A stretch of DNA of 50,503 nt from Peterkaempfera griseoplana (GTDB lineage: Bacteria; Actinomycetota; Actinomycetes; Streptomycetales; Streptomycetaceae): contig NZ_LIQR01000322.1 in NCBI RefSeq assembly GCF_001418575.1, positions 1-50,503 of the forward strand. The letters are read 5' to 3'. Positions 7,896 to 16,097 of the stretch are shown here, piece after piece. The stretch's first letter is position 1; each line of letters starts with the position of its first letter. The notes under the pieces are model-generated. The model saw only the letters and a list, made by a program, of their open reading frames with translations, was not told where the DNA came from and ran no database searches. Made by a program: the position numbers and the translations under genes.

Positions 7896-9260
7896 TTACC
7901 CGAAGATGTAGTCGAGATCTGTGGGGATCAGCTGGAAGAGCTCGGTGAGGTCCTCCCGGAAGGAGACCCCCACCGCGAGTGCGGCCCTGAGTGCGTCGAG
8001 GTGGGCGGGATCGGCGTCCCACAGCGCCCCGTGCAGACAGTCTGCCAGTTCCTCCAGCCGTGGCTCGGCCTTGTCGAGCCAATGCGCGTCGGTGGGCGGG
8101 AGGCTGATGCCCGATTCGATCAGCCAGCCTGCCGCCAGCGCCGCCGCGCCGCTGTCGGCGAAGTGGTGGTGGCGCCGTGAGAGGTAGCGCAGCAGCTCCG
8201 CGATGAACGCCTTCCCCAGCGACGGCGTGGGGAAGAAGGAGACCGCCGACAGCAGCCCCAGCACGTCCGCGTAGGTCTCCTCCAGCGTCATCTGCTCGAA
8301 GGGGGTGAGACCGGGGGCGGGACGCCCGCTGCCGTCCACCACCGACCGCCGCCAGAAGTGCGCCAGGTCGTGGCAGCGGAACCAGCGCAGCGAGGCCCGC
8401 AGGACCTCGTCGAGGTCCCCCTGGCCGGCTGCGGACGGCTGCAGCCGGCCCAGCAGCTTCAGCGAGCAGCGCTCCAGCCGGCTGGTGTGCACATTGGCGA
8501 ACACCACGGTGAACTCGCTGCCGTCCACGGTGGAGCCCGGAGCCTCCAGCGGGAAGAAGTGCGCGAAGTTCTTGTGGCCGACCCGGGACTCGCCGCCCGC
8601 CAGCAGCAGATCGGCGATCTGCATGGTCGGGTTGACCTGCTGGACGGACTTCACCCCGCTGCCGAGCACCCTGGCGACGACCGGCTGGATCTCCGGCAGC
8701 CGGGCGTCGACCGCCTCGATCTCGCTCTGGAGGTCCGCCCGGGGGAGGACCACCAGCAGGGCGAGCGGCGAGTGGACGGTGTGCATCGCCCAGGTGCTGA
8801 GCGGGCCGCAGTACAGCCACGGCCGGTCCGGCTCGGGCTGGCGCAGCACGACCGGCTTCCACTCCTGGGTGAAGGCGTAGTGCAGCAGCCGGTCGGCGGC
8901 GATCCTGGCCTGGGCCACCGCCTCACGGGAGTGCTCGGCCTGCTCGGCCTCGGCGAACTGCAGCAGTTCGTGGGCCGCGGCGGTGAGCAGCGGGGAGATG
9001 CGCTGCAGGTGCAGCGCGGGGCCGACCGCCGCCGGGGCCTCCAGGGCGGCGATGCCGTCGATCAGTCCCTTGAGCCGGACCAGGTGGTGCCAGCTCCGGG
9101 GGAACTGCTCGCGCAGCCCGGCGTGGTCGGGGTCGACGTGGGTGACGGCGACCAGGGGCTGTTCCCGGTGCCAGTAGGGGCTCGCGGTCGTCGGCTGCCG
9201 GACGGGGACGCCGAGGACCGGAGTGCGGGTCAGGACTGCCTGCGGCTCGGTGGTGTTCAT
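7896..9260 (-). CDS. Uncharacterised protein with HDxxH...EExxAD metal-site-like motifs
   Basis: The 454-residue protein starts at ATG 9260, overlapping the membrane-protein stop (ATGA). I do not recognise a characterised family; it resembles a domain of unknown function seen in streptomycete clusters (perhaps DUF6421, from memory). What is visible is mostly helical sequence, a GHKNFAHFFPLE segment, and near residues 297-332 the pair CHDLAHF and LEETYADVLG. H297-D-x-x-H301 followed about 26 residues later by E-E-x-x-A-D resembles the zinc-site layout of M49-type metallopeptidases, with Asp in place of the usual Glu. It could be a metal-dependent hydrolase, a non-peptidase using the same fold, or unrelated. 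Its fixed place beside the NnrU-like membrane protein suggests they act together. Confidence 0.75.
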   Translation of the reverse strand: MNTTEPQAVLTRTPVLGVPVRQPTTASPYWHREQPLVAVTHVDPDHAGLREQFPRSWHHLVRLKGLIDGIAALEAPAAVGPALHLQRISPLLTAAAHELLQFAEAEQAEHSREAVAQARIAADRLLHYAFTQEWKPVVLRQPEPDRPWLYCGPLSTWAMHTVHSPLALLVVLPRADLQSEIEAVDARLPEIQPVVARVLGSGVKSVQQVNPTMQIADLLLAGGESRVGHKNFAHFFPLEAPGSTVDGSEFTVVFANVHTSRLERCSLKLLGRLQPSAAGQGDLDEVLRASLRWFRCHDLAHFWRRSVVDGSGRPAPGLTPFEQMTLEETYADVLGLLSAVSFFPTPSLGKAFIAELLRYLSRRHHHFADSGAAALAAGWLIESGISLPPTDAHWLDKAEPRLEELADCLHGALWDADPAHLDALRAALAVGVSFREDLTELFQLIPTDLDYIFG

Positions 9261-10417
9261 CAGACAGTCCGGGGAGCCTTCGCGATCGACGCTGCGGTGC
9301 CCACAGGGGCCGGCCGGGCACTGCTGCTCTCCTCGGGTGCGGACGCGGGCCGGGCGGCCGGCTCGACCGGCACCAGGCTCGCGGACCACTTGCCGCGGTT
9401 GGCGAGGAAGGCGAAGACATGGCCCAGGTACTGCACGGTGAACCAGAGCGGCAGGAAGGCGGTGAAGGCCGGTGCCGAGCCGGTCTGGACCCAGCCGACG
9501 ACGCCCCAGGTGACCACGCCCACCGCGGCGGACAGCGCGACCGTGGTGGAGAGGTCGGTCTGCTGCTGGCCCCACTCGTCGGAGTCGGGCTTGCTGACGG
9601 TGCCGATGATCAGTCCGGAGAGCACCGCGCCGAGCAGACCGGCGCCGCCGGCCTTGAGCATGCCCATCGGGGTGTCGGCGGTGGCGCCGATCAGGAAGTG
9701 GTACATCGCTCCCAGGCCGAGGCCGACGACCAGGCCGGGCAGGTGCATCAGCGGCTTCCGCCAGTGCACCGGCGCGGGCATGGTGAGGTCGCTCGCGCCG
9801 CGCGGGACGCGGTAGACCGGCGGCCAGATCAGACCGGTGACGTCGACGTACGGCTGGTACGAGGCCCGGGCCAGGGTGAGCAGGCGCTTGTCGTAGAGGA
9901 TGCTGCCGATGACGTTGTAGATGTTGACCACGACGGCCAGCACCAGCAGGTCGGCGGTCATCGTCGGCAGGCAGAAGAACATGCCGAAGAACGCGGTGTG
10001 CACCGGGAAGCGGATCCAGCGCCGGCTGCCGACCTTCCAGGGGATGAGCTTGGGCCCCTGGGCCCCGGCGATCTGGGCCACCAGCGTGGTCGACCCGAAG
10101 GCCAGACCGCAGTCGTACTCGAACAGGTGGAGCTGCCAGTACCAGAGCCAGGAGGCGACGGCCAGCACGAACATGACGACCATGGGGGCACCCGAGAGGT
10201 GCCAGACCACGTGGTCACCGGTGTGCTGCCACAGGGCGCCAGCGCCCAGGATGTAGGCCACGTTGCACAGCGACTCCACGGAGCGCCAGGCCAGCGCCTC
10301 CATGCCGGTCCGCGCTCTGACGACGCGCTTGACGCGCAGGGTCGCCAGCAGCGAGTGCTGCACGCCGAATCCCATGACCAGAAGACTGTCTATGACGAGT
10401 TTTGCTGTGGTTCCCAT
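9260..10417 (-). CDS. Polytopic membrane protein with NnrU/ICMT-like domain (VlmO-like candidate)
   Basis: The start ATG 10417 is preceded by GAGGGG about 12 bases upstream. The 385-residue protein has about nine to ten hydrophobic helices. Residues 1 to about 215 resemble the NnrU / isoprenylcysteine-methyltransferase-like fold: QHSLLA near the start, and late in the domain the pattern G..LYDKRLL....YQPYVD...WPP, matching the family's ExxL...G..Y..Y...P. The next 130 residues add four more helices and a Pro/Ala-rich tail of about 40 residues. From memory, VlmO of the valanimycin pathway is a membrane protein of similar size implicated in azoxy formation; I could not verify homology. In this N-N cluster a membrane role in hydrazine oxidation is a plausible inference. 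A lipid-modifying or transport role is the alternative. Confidence 0.75.
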   Translation of the reverse strand: MGTTAKLVIDSLLVMGFGVQHSLLATLRVKRVVRARTGMEALAWRSVESLCNVAYILGAGALWQHTGDHVVWHLSGAPMVVMFVLAVASWLWYWQLHLFEYDCGLAFGSTTLVAQIAGAQGPKLIPWKVGSRRWIRFPVHTAFFGMFFCLPTMTADLLVLAVVVNIYNVIGSILYDKRLLTLARASYQPYVDVTGLIWPPVYRVPRGASDLTMPAPVHWRKPLMHLPGLVVGLGLGAMYHFLIGATADTPMGMLKAGGAGLLGAVLSGLIIGTVSKPDSDEWGQQQTDLSTTVALSAAVGVVTWGVVGWVQTGSAPAFTAFLPLWFTVQYLGHVFAFLANRGKWSASLVPVEPAARPASAPEESSSARPAPVGTAASIAKAPRTV

Positions 10418-10711
10418 GCTGCGAAGCCCCTCATGATTAGTCCGCAGACACACAAGAAATCAGCTCGCCACGTATTGCCGTCGGCAATGCAGGCCAGCTG
10501 TACAGAACTCACTGAGACGATTTGCGGCGCCGATTACGAATATCGGACGCCCTTCCCCCGTGGGTGCCTACCCTCCGAGCACCTATGTGACCGTATCGAG
10601 ACAGTGATTGACTGTCAATGGTCAACCGGTGCGCCGATCGCCCTGCACCACAGCATTCATGACCACTCATCAGCAGTCCAAACCTCGGAGTATCCCCGGT
10701 ACAGTCCTCCT
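10418..10711. promoter_or_regulatory. Divergent intergenic region with palindrome and a shared 10-mer
   Basis: This 294-bp gap separates the leftward membrane-protein run from the rightward hydrolase gene and is less GC-rich than the genes. It contains a 6-1-6 palindrome, ATTGAC-T-GTCAAT (10607-10619), immediately followed by TGGTCAACCG (10619-10628). The reverse complement of that 10-mer, CGGTTGACCA, occurs again in the other divergent region at 15916-15925. These look like an operator or overlapping -35 elements of promoters firing in both directions. No gene is seen here. Confidence 0.55.
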
Positions 10712-11686
10712 ATGACTTCCGAGACCGATCACACGGCGCGGTTGGACCCAGAGCTCTCCCGCGCGGCGCAACTCCAGCCTTATGTGGCCTTCGGGGACCC
10801 CCTCGCCTCCCGCCGGAATTTCGCCAGGTCGGTCAAGATCTCCCGGGCCCTGCGCGGGCCGTCGCCGGTCCAGGAGCGGGTGGCCACCGAGGACCGCACC
10901 TTCACCGTCCCGGGCGAGGGGCATGAGCTCACGGTCCGGCTCTACCGGCCGGAGGGCCTGCAGACCCCCGCCCCGGTGCTGGTGTACTTCCACGGCGGGG
11001 CCTTTGTCGCCGGCGACCTGGACACCGAGCACGACCGCTGCCTGGCGCTGGCGCTGGCCGCGGACTGCCTGGTGGTCTCGGTGGACTACCGCAGGCCCCC
11101 CGAGCACCCCTTCCCGGTGCCGGGCGAGGACTGCCTGGCCGCCGTGCGCTGGGTGGCCGCCGAGGCCGCGGAGCTGGGCGCGGACGCCGCGCGGATCGCG
11201 GTGGGCGGCAGCAGCGCCGGCGGGACGCTGGCCGCGGCGGTGGCGCTGATGTGCCGCGACCGCGGCGGCCCCGACCTGGTGCTGCAGATGCTGCTGTACC
11301 CGGCGCTGGACGACCGGCTGGACAGCGGCTCCATGCGGCGCTACCCGCGCACCTCCGCCTGGCACACCGAGGACAGCCTGTACATGTGGCAGCACTACCT
11401 GGGGGCGGACCCCGCCCACCGGGAGTCCCCGTACGCGGTCCCGGCCCGCTGCACCGACCTCTCCGGTCTGGCCCCCGCCTATCTGCTGGTGGCCGAGGTG
11501 GACGCGCTGCGCGACGAGGCGGTCGCCCTGGCCGCCCGGATGCTGGAGGCGGGCGTCTCGGTGGAGCTGCACCTGTACGCGGGGACGTTCCACGGCTTCG
11601 AGGCCGCCGTGCCCCTGGCCCAGGCCTCGCAGCGGGCCCTGGCCGAGCAGGGCGCGGCGCTGCGCAGGGCCTTCGCCCGGGGGTGA
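10712..11686 (+). CDS. Alpha/beta hydrolase, HSL family (paralogue of 4469-5464)
   Basis: This 324-residue serine hydrolase is transcribed alone, away from the leftward run. It has HGGAF near residue 95, GGSSAGG as nucleophile elbow, a VDALRDE acid segment and GTFHGF for the histidine. It aligns along its whole length with the hydrolase at 4469-5464, sharing long stretches such as VAGDL, VSVDYR, LQMLLYP and MW.HYLGAD, so one arose by duplication. No strong Shine-Dalgarno is seen before ATG 10712. Retaining two copies, one inside an operon and one on its own promoter, hints at separate tasks, such as an intracellular deprotection and a later maturation or detoxification step. No signal peptide is visible. 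Confidence 0.88.
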   Translation: MTSETDHTARLDPELSRAAQLQPYVAFGDPLASRRNFARSVKISRALRGPSPVQERVATEDRTFTVPGEGHELTVRLYRPEGLQTPAPVLVYFHGGAFVAGDLDTEHDRCLALALAADCLVVSVDYRRPPEHPFPVPGEDCLAAVRWVAAEAAELGADAARIAVGGSSAGGTLAAAVALMCRDRGGPDLVLQMLLYPALDDRLDSGSMRRYPRTSAWHTEDSLYMWQHYLGADPAHRESPYAVPARCTDLSGLAPAYLLVAEVDALRDEAVALAARMLEAGVSVELHLYAGTFHGFEAAVPLAQASQRALAEQGAALRRAFARG

Positions 11687-11694
11687 GCGGCGGC

Positions 11695-11734
11695 CGCGCC
11701 ACCGGGGGCACCGGCCGGTGCCCCCGGTGGCGCG
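11695..11734. terminator. Bidirectional hairpin between convergent genes
   Basis: A perfect inverted repeat of about 20 bp per arm (11695-11714 and 11715-11734) with no unpaired centre lies in the 65-bp gap between the hydrolase stop (11686) and the SDR stop (11752). The placement between two convergent stops supports a terminator serving both strands. Confidence 0.8.
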
Positions 11735-11751
11735 AACCGGCCGGCGGCCCG

Positions 11752-12522
11752 TCAGTGGGCGGTCCAGCCCCCGTCGACGCCCAGCGCCTGGCCGGTGATG
11801 TACGACGCCTCCTCGGATGCCAGGAAGAGCACCGCGGAGGCGACCTCCTCGGGCCGGCACAACCGGCCCATCGGGATGTTGCGCAGATAGAACTCGTCCG
11901 CCGAGGGCCCGCGGTCCCGGCGGGCCTGCTCCAGCATCGGGGTGAGCACCGGCCCCGGGCAGACCGCGTTGACCCGGACGCCCCGGGCGCCGTAGTCGAT
12001 CGCCGCGTTGCGGGTCAGGCCGACCACGCCGTGCTTGGCCGCGGTGTACGGGGTGGCGTTGAGGTACCCGGTGAGCCCGGCGATCGACGCCACGTTGACC
12101 ACCGCCCCGGACCCCTGCCGGAGCATCACCGGGATCTGGTGCTTCATGGACAGCCAGGTGCCCTGGAGGTTGGTGTCCACGATCCGCCGCCAGTCGTCCG
12201 CGCCGAACTCGTGCAGCAGCCGCCCGGAACCGGGCACCCCGGCGTTGTTGCAGGCCACGTCCAGCCGGCCGTGGCGGGCCAGCACCGCCTCCACCAGCGC
12301 CGCCACCTCCTCCTCCGCCGTGACGTCGGCCTGCACCGCGGCCGCCTCGCCGCCGGCCGCCTCGATCAGCTTCACCGTCTCCGCGAGCGGCTCCGCCCGC
12401 CGCCCGGCGACCGTCACCAGCGCACCCTCCGCGGCGAAGGCGCAGGCCACCGCCTGCCCGATGCCGGTACCGCCACCGGTCACCAGGACCGCCCTGCCGG
12501 CGAAGCGCGCACCATTGACCAT
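11752..12522 (-). CDS. Short-chain dehydrogenase/reductase (SDR)
   Basis: ATG 12522 is preferred over the in-frame GTG 12543 because GGAGG lies six bases upstream of it; the GTG would overlap the E1-beta stop. The 256-residue protein has TGGGTGIG for NAD(P) binding, NNAG near residue 90, catalytic Ser in VASIAG, YxxxK in YTAAK, and ends in the common ITGQALGVDGGW motif. It is the terminal gene of the run exporter, E1-alpha, E1-beta, SDR. An acyloin or 3-keto product made by the E1 pair could be its substrate, but this is inference from position only. Confidence 0.9.
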   Translation of the reverse strand: MVNGARFAGRAVLVTGGGTGIGQAVACAFAAEGALVTVAGRRAEPLAETVKLIEAAGGEAAAVQADVTAEEEVAALVEAVLARHGRLDVACNNAGVPGSGRLLHEFGADDWRRIVDTNLQGTWLSMKHQIPVMLRQGSGAVVNVASIAGLTGYLNATPYTAAKHGVVGLTRNAAIDYGARGVRVNAVCPGPVLTPMLEQARRDRGPSADEFYLRNIPMGRLCRPEEVASAVLFLASEEASYITGQALGVDGGWTAH

Positions 12523-12539
12523 CTCTGTCCTCCGCTCGC

Positions 12540-13523
12540 TCACCGGGCGCTCTTGACCAGGTCTTCCACGGCCCGCCGCAGGGTGTCCGCGTCGGGCAGC
12601 ACCGTGGGCTCCAGTGCGGGGCTCGCGGGGTACGGGACGCCCAGCGATCCGACCCGGACGACCGGTGCCCGCAGCTCGGCGAAGGCCGCCTCGGTGACCG
12701 CCGCCGCGATCTCCGCCGTGGGCCCGTACCGGACCCAGGCCTCCCCGGCGACCACCACCCGCCCGGTCCGCCGGGCCGAGGCCGCCAGGGTGGCCACGTC
12801 CAGCGGGCGCAGCGACCGGACGTCGATCACCTCGACGTCCAGCTGCTGCTCCGCCAGCTGCTCCGCCGCGACCAGGGCCTCGCCGACCATCCGGGAGAGC
12901 GCGATCACGGTGGCGTCCCGGCCGGGCCTGACCACCTGGGCGCGTTCCAGAGGCACCAGGTGCTCCCCCTCGGGGACCTCGCCCTCGGTGCCGTAGAGCA
13001 GCTTGTGCTCCACCAGGACCACCGGCTCGGAGGACCGCAGGGCCGAGGTGAGCAGCCCCTTGGCGTCGGCCGGGTTGCTCGGCAGCACGGTGTGGACGCC
13101 CGGCAGGTGCGCCGTCCAGGCCTCCAGCGACTTGGAGTGCTGGGGCCCGGCGTTGGCCCCCGCGCCGCCCTGGGTCCGGATCACCAGCGGCATCGACACC
13201 TGGCCGCCGTAGGCGAACGGGAACACGGCCGCGCCGTTGGCGATGGAGTCCAGCGCCAGGCAGAGGAAGTCGGTGTACATGATCTCCACGACCGGGCGCA
13301 GCCCGCTCATGGCCATGCCCACCGCCGCACCCACGATGCCGTTCTCCGAGATGGGGGTGTCCAGCACCCGGTCCGGACCGAACTGCTCCAGCAGTCCGGA
13401 GGTCACCGAGAACACCCCGCCGTAGACGCCGATGTCCTCTCCCAGCAGGACGATCCGCTCGTCCCTGAGCATCTCCCCGCGCAGTGCGTCGTTGAGCGCC
13501 TGTGCATACGTCAACCGGGTCAT
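12540..13523 (-). CDS. 2-oxoacid dehydrogenase E1 component, beta subunit
   Basis: This 327-residue protein has the conserved features of the beta subunit of thiamine-diphosphate-dependent 2-oxoacid dehydrogenases: the N-terminal GEDIGVYGGVFSVT, DTPISENGIVGAAVGMA, GGAGANAGPQHSKSLE and the C-terminal domain LRPLDVATLAAS. Its ATG overlaps the E1-alpha stop by four bases. The alpha and beta subunits together bind thiamine diphosphate at their interface and decarboxylate a 2-oxoacid. No E2 lipoyl acyltransferase or E3 is encoded in the window, so the pair may act as a stand-alone decarboxylase, an acyloin synthase, or load an acyl group onto a carrier in the cluster. Confidence 0.92.
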   Translation of the reverse strand: MTRLTYAQALNDALRGEMLRDERIVLLGEDIGVYGGVFSVTSGLLEQFGPDRVLDTPISENGIVGAAVGMAMSGLRPVVEIMYTDFLCLALDSIANGAAVFPFAYGGQVSMPLVIRTQGGAGANAGPQHSKSLEAWTAHLPGVHTVLPSNPADAKGLLTSALRSSEPVVLVEHKLLYGTEGEVPEGEHLVPLERAQVVRPGRDATVIALSRMVGEALVAAEQLAEQQLDVEVIDVRSLRPLDVATLAASARRTGRVVVAGEAWVRYGPTAEIAAAVTEAAFAELRAPVVRVGSLGVPYPASPALEPTVLPDADTLRRAVEDLVKSAR

Positions 13524-14524
13524 CGCCCGCCCTCTCCGTCCCACCGGGCGGCCAGTGCCACCAGGTCCGCCGCCTCCGGCCACGGGCTGGCCTCCGCGAA
13601 GGCCACCGCTTGGGCGATCTCCCGGGCCGCCCGTCCGTCCGCCTCGGCCAGCTCCTCGGGCCGCCGTCCACGCGCCAGCAGCCGCTCGGCGGCGAGCCGC
13701 AGCGGATCGGTGAGACCCTCGGCCTCCGCCGGGTCCTGGTAGCCGCCGCGGTCGGAGCCGGAGAAGGGGCAGTTGCGGTAGGTCACGGCCTCCACCAGGG
13801 TGGGGCCGCCCGCGGAGCGGGCCCGGCCCACGGCGCCCTGCACGGCCTCCCGGACCGCCTCCACGTCGTTGCCGTCCACCTGCACCGCGGGGATCCCGTA
13901 GCCGCCCGCCCTGCGGTGGAGCGCCGTCTGGTGCACATGGCGGTCCAGCCGCACGCTCAGCCCGTAGCGGTTGTTCTCCACCAGCACCACCACCGGCAGC
14001 CGCCACAGCGCCACCATGTTGAGGGCCTCGTTGAAGGCCCCGGAGTTGACCGCGCCGTCACCGGTGACACAGAGGGTGACCCGGCCCAGGCCCGCCCGGC
14101 GCTGCGCCAGGCCGTGGCCGACCGCGAGCAGCAGCGAGTGGCCCACGATGCCGGAGGGGCCGAGCAGTCCGTGCGCGCGGTCGGCGATCAGCATGTGGCC
14201 GCCGCGGCCCCCGCACTGGCCGTCGGCCCGGCCCATCATCTCGGCGAGGGTGCGTCCCAGGGGGAGGCCCAGGCCCACGTACTGGGCGTGCGGGCGGTGG
14301 GTGGCGGTGACCAGGTCGCCGTCCTCCAGTGCCGCGGTCGCCCCGATGCCGGCCGCCTCCTGGCCGATGCCCAGATGCATGGGCCCGCGCACCAGGCCCT
14401 GTTCCACCAGGTCCGCCAGTGCCTCGTCCAGGCAGCGCAGCAGCCGCATCCGCCGGTAGAGCTCCATGAGATCCACCGCAGGGGCCGGCCGGACGCCGGC
14501 CGGGGGCTGGATCACCGCGGTCAC
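13520..14524 (-). CDS. 2-oxoacid dehydrogenase E1 component, alpha subunit
   Basis: The GTG start at 14524 overlaps the exporter stop. In the 334-residue product the thiamine-diphosphate binding motif runs from GDG (155-157) to NN (184-185), the standard spacing of about 30 residues. Other family marks are GxGQEAAGIGA near residue 54 and HRPHAQYVGLG, where the active-site histidine lies. The GGRGGHM segment matches the acetoin-dehydrogenase and branched-chain type more than the pyruvate type. With the adjacent beta subunit it should form an alpha2beta2 decarboxylase. Lack of an E2 gene nearby is the notable point. Confidence 0.92.
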   Translation of the reverse strand: MTAVIQPPAGVRPAPAVDLMELYRRMRLLRCLDEALADLVEQGLVRGPMHLGIGQEAAGIGATAALEDGDLVTATHRPHAQYVGLGLPLGRTLAEMMGRADGQCGGRGGHMLIADRAHGLLGPSGIVGHSLLLAVGHGLAQRRAGLGRVTLCVTGDGAVNSGAFNEALNMVALWRLPVVVLVENNRYGLSVRLDRHVHQTALHRRAGGYGIPAVQVDGNDVEAVREAVQGAVGRARSAGGPTLVEAVTYRNCPFSGSDRGGYQDPAEAEGLTDPLRLAAERLLARGRRPEELAEADGRAAREIAQAVAFAEASPWPEAADLVALAARWDGEGGR

Positions 14525-15756
14525 AGTGCCTCCTCGAGAAGACGGGTCGGTACGTGCGGAGCGGCCCTGCGCCGCAGGGGGGCCGTCAGGGCGAGACCGC
14601 CCACGGCCCCCAGCAGCCCGAGTGCCGCGCAGGTCCACCACAGGGCCCAGGGGGCCAGGGCGTACAGGGAGGCCCCCGCCAGCGGGCCGGCCAGCTGGGC
14701 GGCGGCGTACGACCAGCCGAAGGCGGCCTGGTACCGGCCCTGGGCGCGGGGAGGTGCCAGGTCGGCGACGATCGCGCCGACGAAGCTGGCCGCGCCGATC
14801 TCGCCCAGCGTCCAGACGGCGACGGTGGCCAGATACTGCGGCAGGGTGCCGGCCAGCCCGGTGGCGGCCATGCCGGCACCGAAGACCAGCCAGGACAGGG
14901 AGAGCACGGTGATCCGGTCGAAGCGCTCCAGCCAGGCCGCCAGCAGCGGCTGCGCCACCGCGATCAGCACCCCGGCGGTGAGCAGCACGGCACCGTAGGC
15001 GGTGGGGTCCAGGCCGCTGTCCCGGACGGCCAGCGGCACCCCCAGCACGATCTGCGCCGCCACCACGCCGTTCAGCAGGTTCAGCGCGATCAGGGCCAGC
15101 AGCACCCGGTCGCGCAGCACCGCCGGCGGCTGCCGCCCGGCCGTCCCGTCGGGCGCGGGCGCCTCCCCGGGGGGCCGCCGGGGCGGCAGGGCGACGGCGA
15201 TCAGCAGCGCGAACGCGGCCCCGGTGGCGGCCTGGACGAGGAAGAGCGGCCGATAGCCGTGTCTCGCCAGCAGGCCCGCCAGCAGGCCCGCGAGGGCCAC
15301 CCCGAGATTGACCGCCCAGTAGATCAGGCTGAAGGCCCGGGCCCGCGAGGCCGAGGGCACCACCTCGGCCACCAGCGCCGCGGCCGCCGGACGGTAGACG
15401 TCCGCCAGGACCCCCACCAGTGCGGCGGTGGCCAGCAGCATCGGCAGCCCGTCGGCCGCCCCCAGCGCCAGGATGCCCAGGGCGGCGGCGGAGGGGCCGG
15501 CCACCAGTGTGAACCGCGGTCCGCAGCGGTCGGAGAGGGCCCCGCCGAGGGGCTGGGAGAGCAGGCCGCCGAGGCCCATGGCCGCCAGCACCGTCCCGGC
15601 GTCGGCGGCGGACAGGCCCTGGTCGCGCAGGTAGAGCACCAGGAAGGGCACGGCCAGGGCGCCGATGCGGTTGACGAACTGGCCGGCGAAGACGATCCAG
15701 AAGCTCCGCGGTAAGCCGGTGAAGTACCGGACAGCGGTGGCGTGAATGCGACCCAT
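14521..15756 (-). CDS. MFS transporter
   Basis: ATG 15756 is chosen because GGAGGGAAG lies about ten bases upstream and the first helix (FWIVFAGQFVNRIGALAV) follows soon after; upstream in-frame ATGs would add an unlikely basic tail. The 411-residue protein has about twelve helices and the TM2-TM3 MFS motif GGALSDRCGPR. A long Pro/Arg-rich cytoplasmic loop (PPRRPPGEAPAPDGTAG) separates the two halves. It leads the E1-alpha/E1-beta/SDR run and is divergent from the second ATP-grasp gene. It belongs to the same broad class as the transporter at 1152-2408, but the two have low identity by eye. Export of the final product or an intermediate is the probable job. Confidence 0.87.
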   Translation of the reverse strand: MGRIHATAVRYFTGLPRSFWIVFAGQFVNRIGALAVPFLVLYLRDQGLSAADAGTVLAAMGLGGLLSQPLGGALSDRCGPRFTLVAGPSAAALGILALGAADGLPMLLATAALVGVLADVYRPAAAALVAEVVPSASRARAFSLIYWAVNLGVALAGLLAGLLARHGYRPLFLVQAATGAAFALLIAVALPPRRPPGEAPAPDGTAGRQPPAVLRDRVLLALIALNLLNGVVAAQIVLGVPLAVRDSGLDPTAYGAVLLTAGVLIAVAQPLLAAWLERFDRITVLSLSWLVFGAGMAATGLAGTLPQYLATVAVWTLGEIGAASFVGAIVADLAPPRAQGRYQAAFGWSYAAAQLAGPLAGASLYALAPWALWWTCAALGLLGAVGGLALTAPLRRRAAPHVPTRLLEEAL

Positions 15757-16097
15757 GGTCGAAAAACTTCCCTCCGCCGGTGCCGGGGCCACCGATTTTC
15801 GGACGGCTTCCATTCCTGATCGGGACTGGTTCCTGATCGAGGCTGCTGCGCGGCCACAGGTTACAAGTGGAAGAGTTCCGGTTGAAGACCCGGGCCGGAA
15901 TTGTCGCATTTGTGACGGTTGACCAACGGCCTTTCAATTGCGGACAGTTGACCATCGGTCAGTCGCATGGTGGACTCTCGGCGGACCGCCGGATTCCCTT
16001 TGGGTGATGATTTCATCGGCCATTGGCCGGGTTTTCGGACAGCGTCCCCCCGGTGTTGACCGCCGGCCCCGCCGCCAATGGAGAGGTATTAGGGTCA
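15757..16097. promoter_or_regulatory. Divergent promoter region with repeated GTTGACC boxes
   Basis: This 341-bp gap lies between the leftward exporter (start 15756) and the rightward ATP-grasp gene (start 16098). It contains two direct repeats, GTTGACCAACGG at 15918-15929 and GTTGACCATCGG at 15947-15958, 29 bp apart start to start, and a weaker GTTGACC at 16055-16061. The first includes the 10-mer CGGTTGACCA, which also occurs inverted in the divergent region near 10619-10628. TTGACC is also a fair -35 hexamer; the second copy is followed 17 bp later by TGGACT (15971-15976). A shared regulator-binding site or shared promoter elements would both fit. No gene is seen. Confidence 0.55.

Noticed and set aside
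16023-16097. Earlier ATG start for the second ATP-grasp gene
   Set aside because: No SD precedes ATG 16023 and the added 25 residues are unlike the family, while GTG 16098 has GAGAGG at a proper distance.
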